The notes below the pieces were generated by a model. That model worked only from the letters and a program-made list of their open reading frames with translations, made no database searches and had not been told where the DNA came from. A stretch of DNA of 64,000 nucleotides from Afipia sp. (lineage in GTDB: Bacteria; Pseudomonadota; Alphaproteobacteria; Rhizobiales; Xanthobacteraceae): contig JANQAK010000006.1 in the NCBI GenBank assembly GCA_024707075.1, positions 310,001-374,000 on the forward strand, written 5' to 3'. Positions 16,732-25,209 of the stretch are shown piece by piece. The stretch's first letter is position 1. Each line of letters starts with the position of its first letter. The position numbers were made by a program, and so were the translations under genes.

Positions 16732-19123
16732 ATGAGCGCATTCGACTCATCATCGGTCGAGATGCGGCCCAAGATGGTGGGCCAGCGCATCAAGCGCACC
16801 GAGGACCCGCGTTTGCTTGCGGGTGTCGGGCGCTATGTCGACGACATCACGCCACAGGGCACGCTTCATATCGCGATCAGGCGCAGCGACCAGCCGCATG
16901 CGCGTATTCGCAGCATCGATGTGGGCGAAGCCTTTGCGGTGCCGGGCGTGGTGGCGATCTTCGATGCCGCCGACCTCGACGGCGACCTCAAGCCGGCCGT
17001 TCCGACGTCGAAGATGAAAAACTACTATGCCACGCCGATCTGGCCGCTGGCGCGCGGCAAGGTGCGCTATGTGGGTGAGCCGGTCGTTGCTGTCGTTGCC
17101 GAGAGCCGCTACGCGGCCGAGGATGCGCTGGAGCATATCTCGATCGACTACGAGCCATTGCCGTTCGCGATCCGCCAGACCGATGCGGTGGCCGACGATG
17201 CGCCGCTGCTTCATGAGGAAGCCGGAACCAATGTCATCATCTCCCGCGAATTCGCGCGCGGCGATGTCGACAAGGCGATTCAGGACGCACCGGTGACGCT
17301 GAAAGGTATTTTCCGCATGACGCGGAAAACGGCGGTGGCGATGGAGAATCGCTCCTATCTGGCTGAGTGGGACAAGCGCCGTCTCGCTTTGACGCTGCAT
17401 TCGTCAACCAATATTCCCGGCGTGATCCGCGATGTGCTCGCAAGTTGCTTCGACCTTCCCGGCAACCGGATGCGTGTGGTCGCTCCTGATGTCGGCGGCA
17501 GCTTCGGCGGCAAGGGATCATTGTATCACGAAGAGATGCTGGTCTGTGCGCTCGCGCGCAAACTCGGGCGGCCGATCAAGTATACGAGCGACCGGCTGGA
17601 AGATTTGTCATCCACCAGTCAGGCCTTCGACGAGTTGATGGACGTCGAACTTGCCGTCGATCGCGATGGCAAACTGCTTGGCCTGCGCGCCGACGTGATC
17701 GGCGACATCGGTGCCTATTCGATCTATCCGTGGACCGGCGCGCTGGAGCCTGTGCAGGTGGTGAGCTTCCTGCCGGGACCGTATCGTCTCGAGCATTATC
17801 GTGGCCGTATCCGGGGCGTGCTCACACCGAAGCCGCCGACCGGTCCTTATCGCGGCGTTGGCCGTCCATCCTCGACGTTTGCGATGGAACGGCTCATCGA
17901 TATGGCCGCGCGCAAGATCGGCTTGGATCCCGCCGAGATGCGCCGCCGCAATCTGGTGACAGCCGAAGAGTTCCCCTATCGGACCGGCTCGGGCATCATC
18001 TGGGACAAATCGGCGTTTCAGGAATGCTTGCAGGCGGCATGCGATTATCTGGATTACCCCTCGCTGGTGCGCGAGCGCGACAAGGCGCGCGCCGAGGGAC
18101 GCTGGGTCGGCATCGGTCTGGCCAGCTACGCCGAATTGACCGGCATTGGCTCGCGCATCTCGGCTGCGCCCGGTATGCCGATCAATACGGGCACCGAGAC
18201 GTCGGCGATCCGCATTGATGCGACCGGCGCGATTACCGCGGCCTTCGGCATTTCCTCGCATGGGCAGGGCCTGGAGACGACGCTGGCGCAGATCATCGCT
18301 GATGAACTCGGCTGCACGATGGAAGACGTGGAGGTTCAGCACGGCGACAGCGCTTTGGTGCCCATGAGTACCGGAACCTTTGCCAGCCGTTCCGCGGTGA
18401 TTGGTGGAGGTGCTGCGATCGTGGCGTCGCGTACGCTCAAGGCAAAGGTTCTGGAGGGCAGCGGCGCATCTGATGAATCAGCCGGTGGAGGAACTGGACG
18501 CATCTGGCGGGATCATCCGTTCGCGTGCGTCCAATATCTCGATGACGTTCAAGGACGTCGCCAATGCGGTCTATTCGCAGATGGGTGCCATCCCGCGTGA
18601 GCAACGCGAGGATCTGGCGGTGTCCGAGACCTACGATCCCTATCTCGGTACGGCCTGCTCCTCCACGCATCTGGCGATGGTGGAGATTGATCCGGAAACC
18701 TATGGCGTCACCATCAAGCGTTATGTCGTGGCTGAGGATTGCGGACGGATCATCAATCCAATGATCGTCGATGGCCAGGTGCAGGGCGCGGTCGTACAGG
18801 GGATCGGAGCCGCGCTGCTGGAGGAGATCGTTTATGATGATCAGGGCCAGTTCGTCACGGCCAGCCTTGCGGATTATCTTGTCCCGGTCGCCACCAACGT
18901 TCCTCCCATCGGCATCGTTCATATCGAAGCGGATTTGCCGAATAACATCGGCGGATTCCGTGGCATGGGAGAGGGTGGTACGATCGGCGCGCCGGCCGCC
19001 ATTGCGAATGCGGTATCCGATGCGCTGTCGCCGCTCAGCATCGAGGTCGACACGCTTCCGGTCACGCCCGAACGGATCTTCCGCATGGTCGAAGCAGCGC
19101 GCGCACGGAACAAGGTTGTATAA
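16732..19123 (+). pseudogene. Molybdenum hydroxylase large subunit (CoxL/XDH type), single-base frameshift
   Basis: Catalytic subunit of the xanthine oxidase family, about 797 residues when repaired. The N-terminus VGQRIKRTEDPRLLAGVGRYVDD, the loop GGSFGGKGSLYHEE and PYRGVGRP are visible. The last stands where true CO dehydrogenases carry AYRCSFR, so this is not a form I CO dehydrogenase. The C-terminal GMGEGGTIGAPAAIANAV holds the conserved active-site Glu. The frame breaks near 18456-18458 (GGG): before it LKAKVLE, after it AAAHLMNQPVEELDASGG in another frame; dropping one G joins them. Without repair the C-terminal quarter, including the Glu, is lost. The SL spacing and intact coxS/coxM suggest a sequence error. 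Confidence 0.82.
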
Positions 19124-19241
19124 CGCGCCGGGCATGTGGTCTTGACGCGACCGGCATATCCCTTCAAGATTCGCAGCAAGGATTCAGCTCTCGGAAATCC
19201 ACGTTATAATCATGCGCTAGAAAGCGATCGGTCTGGGCGAG

Positions 19242-20301
19242 ATGGCACGGCTAGGGCTTGCAACAAAAGAAAAACGGCCGGCCAAGCCCTTGAATCCAGT
19301 TTCTCCAGTCCGTACAGGCAAGAAGTCGTCCAGGCTCACCGAACGCCGCTGCTCCATTGCGAGCACGGTGGGCATTCTCTCCGATGCATGGGCCTTTCTG
19401 GTCATCCGGGAGGCGTTTTTCGGCGCCAAACGTTTCGAGGAGTTTCGCTCGGGCCTTGAAATTTCACGGGCGACGCTGACAGACCGGCTGCGACGCCTGA
19501 CGCGCGAAGGCATCCTCCGCGAGGTGAGCTATTCCGATACGTCGAGCCGGGTTGAATACAAGCTGACAAAATCCGGCATCGATCTTTATCCGGCGTTCAT
19601 GGCGCTGATGCAGTTTGGTGACCGCTGGCTGACCAGCGCGAACGAAGTCCCGTTACAACTGATCCACGAGGGCTGCAATTGTGTCAGCAAGCCGATTGTC
19701 GCCTGCTCCTGTTGCGAGCGGCGCATCGTGGCCCGAGACGTCAGCTATCACGATGGACCGGGCGCGGGCAGGGTCCGCATCGAGACCTCCAGACGCAGCC
19801 GCCGCACCGCCGACGATTTCATGCGTGGCCGCCCCAGCTCGGTGTCGCGCGCCCTTGAGGTGATCGGTGATCGCTGGAGCTTTCTGGTCATTCGCGAAGC
19901 CTTCTATGGCGCCGCGCGATCTCGACCAGCTTCAGGCCGAACTGAACATCGCGTCGAATATTCTGACGGATCGTCTTGCGCGTCTCGTCGAGCGCGGGGT
20001 TTTCAGGAAACGGAAGTATCAATCCGCGCCGGAACGTTTCGAGTATCTGCTGACGCCGATGGGAACCGATTTGCACGGGCCGCTGATCATGATGATGGCG
20101 TGGGGCGATCGCTGGCGGGCGAACGGCGAGCCGCCGATGCTTCTCAAGCACGAGACCTGCGGCAAGGTTTTCACGCCGGTCGTCGTCTGCAACCGCTGCG
20201 GCGAGCCGATCCATGCCTACACGATGAAGTATCGGATGCGGTATAACCCCGACAAGTTTGGCGGGCCGAAGAGCGGCCGGGCAGTGCCCGGCCGCGTTTG
20301 A
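19242..20301 (+). pseudogene. Tandem-duplicated HxlR-type regulator, frameshifted in second module
   Basis: Paralogue of the 323-residue regulator at 13249-14220, with the same plan: wHTH (ILSDAWAFLVIREAFFGAKRFEEF), ribbon-like GCNCVSKPIVACSCCERR, linker, RGRPSSVSRALEVIGDRWSFLVIREAFYGA, then TCGKVFTPVVVCNRCGEP. The frame changes at GGCGCCGCGCGAT (about 19908-19920): the expected ARDLDQLQAELNIASNIL continues one frame over to 20301. One extra base in the GC-dinucleotide stretch explains it; repaired length is about 352 residues. The first module alone, if translated, would still be a complete HxlR domain. Confidence 0.78.
20273..20295. repeat. 11-bp inverted repeat at a convergent gene junction, weak terminator candidate
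   Basis: GCGGCCGGGCA (20273-20283) and TGCCCGGCCGC (20285-20295) are perfect inverted arms around one base. It overlaps the last codons of the HxlR gene and is followed by only a short GTTT. It may stop transcription between two convergent genes, but the missing U-tract keeps confidence low. Confidence 0.45.
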
Positions 20302-20319
20302 TAAGCTGCGTTCGTCGGC

Positions 20320-21531
20320 TTATTTCTTGATGAGCGGGCACTTGCTTTCCGACAGCGGCCGGAAGGCTTCGTCGCCGGGAATGACAGCGTGGAGCTTGTA
20401 GTAGTCCCAGGCGTACTTGGATTCCGAAGGCTTCTTCACCTCATACACATACATGTCGTGAATGAAACGGCCGTCCTCGCGAACGCGACCATTCTTGGCG
20501 AAGAAATCGTTCACCGGCATCTCGCGCATCTTTGCCATCACGACCTTGGCGTCGTCGGTGCCGGCCGCCTTGATCGCATTGAGATAGTGCATGGTCGAGG
20601 AATAGTCACCGGCATCGCCCATGTGCGGCATGCGCTTCATCTTTGCGAAAAACTTCTTCGAGAACGCCCGCGTATCCTCGTCACGATCCCAGTAGAAACC
20701 GTTGGTCAGAACGAGTCCCTGAGCTGCGGTCAAACCCATCGAGTCGATATCTGTGATCCAGACCAGCAGGCCAGCGATGGTCTGCTTGCCGCCGTCAGTC
20801 AGGCCGAAGTCCTTCGCGGACTTGACGGCATTGATGAAGGTCGTGCCGGAGCCTGCAATGGCGACGACCTTTGCTTTCGAGGCCTGGGCCTGCAACAGGA
20901 AGGAAGAGTGATCGGCAGTATCGATAGGATAGCGGATCGCGCCAACAACGGTGCCCCCGTTTGCCTTTACCACACCGGCTGTATCTGCTTCGAGAGCGTG
21001 TCCGAACGCGTAGTCGGCTGTGAGAAAGTACCAGGAATTCAGACCTTCCTTGATCAGCGCTTTGCCGGTGCCCTGTCCCAGAGCGTAAGTGTCATACGCG
21101 TAGTGGATGCTGTTCGGCGTGCACGAATCGCCCGTCAGACGCGAAGATCCGGATCCGTTGACGATGGCGATGCGGCTCTTCTCCTGCGCGACATTGGTGA
21201 CAGCCAGCGCGATCGATGAGTTGATCAGGTTCGCGATCATGTCGACCTTGCCGACATCGTACCACTCGCGTGCCTTGGCGATCGCTACTTCATTGCGGTT
21301 CTGGTGATCGGCGACGATCACTTCGATCGGCTTGCCGAGCACTGTGCCGCCGAAATCCTCGACGGCCATTTTGACCGCGGTCACCGAACCTTCGCCCGCC
21401 TCGTGGGAGAACTGTCCGGACATGTCGGTCAAAACACCGATTTTCACCACATCGTCCGAGATTTTCGTCTGGGCGTAAGCCGGGCCCGCCAATGCGAGTC
21501 CTGCGGCAAGCGCCAATGTCATCTTCTTCAT
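20320..21531 (-). CDS. Branched-chain/aromatic acid type ABC substrate-binding protein (Peripla_BP_6)
   Basis: 403-residue periplasmic binding protein with Sec signal MKKMTLALAAGLALAGPAYAQ and a strong AGAGGAAG ribosome site. Mature start VVKIGVLTDMSGQFSHEAGEG. The C-terminal VIPGDEAFRPLSESKCPLIKK parallels the binding protein at 6782-7990, so the two are paralogues. It is divergent from the livGF, livH, livM genes, which encode the matching importer. A shared promoter element links it to the other catabolic units of this island, suggesting the ligand is the substrate of that pathway. Confidence 0.9.
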   Translation of the reverse strand: MKKMTLALAAGLALAGPAYAQTKISDDVVKIGVLTDMSGQFSHEAGEGSVTAVKMAVEDFGGTVLGKPIEVIVADHQNRNEVAIAKAREWYDVGKVDMIANLINSSIALAVTNVAQEKSRIAIVNGSGSSRLTGDSCTPNSIHYAYDTYALGQGTGKALIKEGLNSWYFLTADYAFGHALEADTAGVVKANGGTVVGAIRYPIDTADHSSFLLQAQASKAKVVAIAGSGTTFINAVKSAKDFGLTDGGKQTIAGLLVWITDIDSMGLTAAQGLVLTNGFYWDRDEDTRAFSKKFFAKMKRMPHMGDAGDYSSTMHYLNAIKAAGTDDAKVVMAKMREMPVNDFFAKNGRVREDGRFIHDMYVYEVKKPSESKYAWDYYKLHAVIPGDEAFRPLSESKCPLIKK

Positions 21532-21584
21532 TGCTTCCTCTCCTCTTGTTTAAAATGGTCCGGTACCGCGGCCCAACAGATAGG

Positions 21585-21621
21585 CTTGCATAACTAGACT
21601 AATTTGGTATGACGCTGTCAA
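21585..21621 (-). promoter_or_regulatory. Binding-protein promoter with the shared 17-bp element (copy 2)
   Basis: Read on the minus strand, TTGACA (21621-21616) is followed after 17 bases by TCTAGT, inside TAGTCTAGTTATGCAAG (21601-21585). The same TTGACA-N17-TCTAnTTATGCAAG layout occurs at 25096-25132. The gene start is 54 bases further on. Confidence 0.6.
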
Positions 21622-21678
21622 CAGGCGCGATGAACTTGCTTGCATTGCGCTGCACAACTGGTCGGAGGAGACAGCCGG

Positions 21679-23199
21679 ATGGATGCGACGCATGGTCATG
21701 CCGTGCCGGATGCCGACATCGTGTTGCAGGCACGAGGTTTGCGGAAGGTATTCCGCGGCTTCGTCGCTGTCAGCGGTGTGGACCTCGACATCCGCCGTGG
21801 CGCTATCCATGCGCTGATCGGGCCGAATGGCGCGGGAAAGACGACGGTCTTCAACCTTCTGACGAAATTCCTGAGCCCGACATCGGGGCGCATTCTGCTC
21901 GAAGGCGTGGAAGTCACGGCGGAGCGCCCTGCGGCGCTTGCGCGGCTTGGGCTGGTGCGGTCGTTTCAGATTTCGGCGGTGTTTCCGCACCTTACGGTGA
22001 GCGAGAACGTCGCCATCGCGCTCCAGCGCAGTTCTGTGTCGCCCGTAAAGTTCTGGCAGGGCCGCTCGCGGTTCGGGGATATGCCGGCGCGCATCGAGGC
22101 GCTGCTGGATCAGGTCGATCTCGGCGCGTTCGCGCATCAGCGCGCCGGCGATCTTGCTTACGGCCGTAAGCGTGCGCTTGAACTGGCGACGACACTCGCC
22201 GCCAATCCGAAGGTCATGTTGCTCGACGAGCCGACGCAGGGCCTCGGCCATGAAGACGTCGACCGTGTAACGGCGCTGATCAAGCAGGTGGCAATTGGCC
22301 GCACCGTCGTGATGGTGGAGCACAATATGAAAATGGTGGCGCGCATTGCCGACCGGATCAGCGTGCTGCGCCGTGGCGAGATCATCGCCGAGGGGGCGTA
22401 TGACGAAGTGTCACGCGATCCCCAGGTGATCGAGATCCTATCTTGGCTCCCGGTCGCGCGCAGCGGAGCGCAAGCAATGACGACAGCAGCAAGTGGCGGA
22501 ACAGACGCGCTCTCGGTGCAGAATCTCCACGCCTGGTACGGGGAGTCCCATATCCTGCACGGAATGTCATTCTCCCTGCAACGTGGGGAAGTGGTTGCAT
22601 TGCTCGGCCGCAACGGCAGCGGCCGGACCACAACCCTGCGTGCCATCATGGGATTGATCGATCGGCGCGAGGGGATCATCCGCATCGGCGGCAAGGATGC
22701 GATCCATCTGGCGCCGCATCTGGTTGCGCGCCTCGGTGTCGGATACTGCCCGGAAGAGCGCGGTATTTTCGCGTCGCTCTCATGCGAGGAAAATCTCCTG
22801 CTGCCGCCACAGCAATCCAGCGGCGGCATGCAGCTCGACGAGATCTACACGCTGCTGCCCAATCTGGCCGAGCGGCGTCATACGCCGGGCACGCGGCTGT
22901 CGGGTGGCGAACAGCAGATGCTGGCGATCGCGCGCATCCTGCGGACCGGCGCACGTCTGCTGTTGCTCGACGAGATTTCCGAGGGGCTTGCCCCGGTGAT
23001 CGTCGATCGGTTGTTCGATCTCATCACCGAACTGAAGTCCCGCGGGTACACCATCCTGCTTGTCGAGCAGAATAAATACTTCGCCGAACCGCTGGCTGAT
23101 CGTTTTCTCGTGGTCGAGCATGGCGACGTCGCGATGCGCCTGTCCGCATCGGAGTTTGCCGCGCGGGCCGAACTCGTTGACCGCACGCTGGGCGTTTGA
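21679..23199 (+). CDS. LivG-LivF ATP-binding proteins reading as one fused ORF
   Basis: Two complete ABC ATPases of a branched-chain-type importer. The first (about 1-250) has Walker A GPNGAGKTTVFN and Walker B KVMLLDEPTQGL. The second (about 275-506) has GRNGSGRTTTLRAIM, signature LSGGEQQMLAIARIL and LLLLDEISEGLAP. In the second Walker A the usual Lys is replaced by Arg (GSGRTT), which is unusual. The fusion is probably artificial: removing one base at 22435-22438 gives the normal LivG ending YLGSRSRAAERKQ and a TGA at 22478-22480 overlapping an ATG at 22477 as ATGA, the standard LivG/LivF junction. I take the real genes as 21679-22480 and 22477-23199. Confidence 0.82.
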   Translation: MDATHGHAVPDADIVLQARGLRKVFRGFVAVSGVDLDIRRGAIHALIGPNGAGKTTVFNLLTKFLSPTSGRILLEGVEVTAERPAALARLGLVRSFQISAVFPHLTVSENVAIALQRSSVSPVKFWQGRSRFGDMPARIEALLDQVDLGAFAHQRAGDLAYGRKRALELATTLAANPKVMLLDEPTQGLGHEDVDRVTALIKQVAIGRTVVMVEHNMKMVARIADRISVLRRGEIIAEGAYDEVSRDPQVIEILSWLPVARSGAQAMTTAASGGTDALSVQNLHAWYGESHILHGMSFSLQRGEVVALLGRNGSGRTTTLRAIMGLIDRREGIIRIGGKDAIHLAPHLVARLGVGYCPEERGIFASLSCEENLLLPPQQSSGGMQLDEIYTLLPNLAERRHTPGTRLSGGEQQMLAIARILRTGARLLLLDEISEGLAPVIVDRLFDLITELKSRGYTILLVEQNKYFAEPLADRFLVVEHGDVAMRLSASEFAARAELVDRTLGV

Positions 23200-23207
23200 G
23201 GATCGTT

Positions 23208-24086
23208 ATGTTCGATATTCCGTTACAGGTGCTGCTCGGGCAAATCACCATCGGTCTGGTGAACGGTTGCTTTTACGCGATCCTGAGCCTTGGCCTGGCG
23301 CTGATCTTCGGCCTTCTCAACGTCATCAACTTCGCTCACGGCGCGCTCTATATGCTTGGCGCCTTCGGCGTCTACCTCGCCATGCAGAAGCTCGGGGTGA
23401 ACTACTGGTGGTCGCTGCTGCTGGTGCCTGTCGTCGTCGGGGCGTTCGGCGCATTGGTCGAACGGCTATTGCTACGCCGCCTCGTCGGCCTCGATCATCT
23501 CTATGGCCTGTTGTTCACCTTCGGTCTGGCGCTGGTTCTTGAGGGAATCTTCCGCGACATCTATGGCTCCGCGGGCTTGCCGTATCCGACGCCACCGGCC
23601 CTGCGTGGCCTGATCGATCTTGGCTTCATGCGGCTACCGATCTACCGGGTCTGGATCGTCGCCGCGTCGCTGGTAGTCTGTTTTGCGACCTGGTTCCTGA
23701 TCGAGCGCACGCGGCTGGGGTCCTATCTGCGTGCGGGCACCGAGAATTCGAAGATGGTGCAGGCGCTCGGCATCAACGTCCCGCTCATGGTGACGTTCGT
23801 CTACGCGCTGGGCGCGGCGCTTGCGGCCTTCGCCGGCGTGCTGGCCGCGCCGATCTATCAGGTTCAGCCGCTGATGGGATCGAACATCCTGATTGTGACC
23901 TTCGCCGTCGTCGTGATCGGCGGGCTGGGATCGACGGCGGGTGCCATCGCCACCGGACTGGCGCTCGGCGTCATCGAAGGGCTTTCCAAGGTGTTCTATC
24001 CCGAAGTGTCCTCGACCATCGTTTTCATTGTCATGGCAATCGTTCTTCTGGTGCGCCCGGCCGGTTTGTTTGGACGTGAAGCATGA
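23208..24086 (+). CDS. livH: Branched-chain type ABC transporter permease LivH
   Basis: 292-residue inner-membrane permease. I use the ATG at 23208, with GAGGA five bases upstream, not the TTG at 23196. Family hallmarks: GLVNGCFYAILSLGLALIFGLLNVINFAHGA at the N-terminus (block around 10-40) and the C-terminal region VVVIGGLGSTAGAIATGLALG with VLLVRPAGLFGR at the end. It overlaps livM by ATGA. Substrate is probably an organic acid rather than leucine, judging from the catabolic surroundings. Confidence 0.9.
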   Translation: MFDIPLQVLLGQITIGLVNGCFYAILSLGLALIFGLLNVINFAHGALYMLGAFGVYLAMQKLGVNYWWSLLLVPVVVGAFGALVERLLLRRLVGLDHLYGLLFTFGLALVLEGIFRDIYGSAGLPYPTPPALRGLIDLGFMRLPIYRVWIVAASLVVCFATWFLIERTRLGSYLRAGTENSKMVQALGINVPLMVTFVYALGAALAAFAGVLAAPIYQVQPLMGSNILIVTFAVVVIGGLGSTAGAIATGLALGVIEGLSKVFYPEVSSTIVFIVMAIVLLVRPAGLFGREA

Positions 24087-25099
24087 GCGCCATGAAAACA
24101 TCCACCGTTCTTCTCATTACGCTTGCCGTTGTCGGTATTCTCGCGCCGCTGACCGGGCTTTATCCGCAGTTCCTGATGAAGTGCGTTGCGCTGGCGCTGT
24201 TCGCCGTCGCATTCAACTTCTTCACCGGCAATGTTGGATTGCTCTCGATCGGTCACGCCGCGTTCTTCGGCATGGGCGCCTATGCGGCTGGTTACGCTAC
24301 GAAGGCGTGGGGCTTTACGCCGGAGCTCGCCCTCATCCTCAGCGTCCTGGTCGGCATTGTGCTGGGAATCGTGATGGGCGGAATGGCCATCCGCCGCCAG
24401 GGAATCTATTTCGCGATGATCACGCTGGCGCTGGCACAGATGGTTTATTTCGTCTGTGTGCAGGCGCCTTTCACCGGCGCGGAAGACGGCTTGCAGCGGA
24501 TTCCGCGGCACGCGCTGTTTGGCTTGATCGATCTATCCAACGACCTCACGATGTATGCATTTGTTCTCGCCGTCATGATCGCGGCAGTCTGGGGCTTCCA
24601 GCGGATCATGGAATCGCCGTTCGGCCAGGTGCTGCTTGCCATTCGTGACAACGAGCCGCGCGCGATTTCGCTGGGATACGATGTCCAGAAGTACAAGCTG
24701 TCGGCGTTTGCGATGTCGGCGGCGATTGCCGGTCTGGCAGGCGGGGTGAAGGCGCTGACGCTCGGATTCGCCGGTCTGCCTGATGCGCACTGGACGCAAT
24801 CCGGCAATGTCATTTTGATGTGTCTGCTCGGTGGTCTCGGCACGCCGCTCGGTCCGGTGATCGGCGCGATTCTGGTGGTGGCTCTTGAGAGCCGGCTGTC
24901 CGGCCTTGGCGTGGTTCAGATCGGACCGATCGCGCTCGATTTGTCCAGCAAAGTGCCGATCATTATCGGCTTCATCTTCATGATTTGCGTGCTCTTGTTC
25001 CGCCGTGGCATCGTCGGCGAGATCAGCGCGGCTTTTGCATCCGCGAAAGCGCGCCGGTCATCCGCTGCCGATACCGAAAAGAAATCCACAGCAAGTTGA
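24083..25099 (+). CDS. livM: Branched-chain type ABC transporter permease LivM
   Basis: 338-residue partner permease. Hallmarks are FNFFTGNVGLLSIGHAAFFGMGAY (about 45-70), RRQGIYFAMITLALAQMVYF, and the EAA-like loop IRDNEPRAISLGYDVQKYKL. About ten hydrophobic segments are visible. It closes the transporter unit; 110 bases of promoter region follow before the alcohol dehydrogenase gene. Confidence 0.9.
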   Translation: MSAMKTSTVLLITLAVVGILAPLTGLYPQFLMKCVALALFAVAFNFFTGNVGLLSIGHAAFFGMGAYAAGYATKAWGFTPELALILSVLVGIVLGIVMGGMAIRRQGIYFAMITLALAQMVYFVCVQAPFTGAEDGLQRIPRHALFGLIDLSNDLTMYAFVLAVMIAAVWGFQRIMESPFGQVLLAIRDNEPRAISLGYDVQKYKLSAFAMSAAIAGLAGGVKALTLGFAGLPDAHWTQSGNVILMCLLGGLGTPLGPVIGAILVVALESRLSGLGVVQIGPIALDLSSKVPIIIGFIFMICVLLFRRGIVGEISAAFASAKARRSSAADTEKKSTAS

Positions 25100-25132
25100 C
25101 ATCGGTCGCCTAAATAAGTCTACTTATGCAAG
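25096..25132 (+). promoter_or_regulatory. Catabolic operon promoter with the shared 17-bp element (copy 3)
   Basis: TTGACA (25096-25101) overlaps the livM stop. After 17 bases comes TCTACT within AAGTCTACTTATGCAAG (25116-25132). The arrangement equals that on the minus strand at 21621-21585. The first gene of the operon starts 78 bases downstream. Confidence 0.6.
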
Positions 25133-25209
25133 CGACTTGTTTCGCGAAACGATTGGCCTATGGCGGATCTCGCGAGGCCTGGTTGGCCCAAGGTTGAACG
25201 GAGTTCGGA

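Noticed and set aside
16732-19123. Calling the molybdenum hydroxylase a carbon monoxide dehydrogenase
   Set aside because: The large subunit has PYRGVGRP instead of the AYRCSFR loop of form I CO dehydrogenases, and the context is organic acid catabolism.
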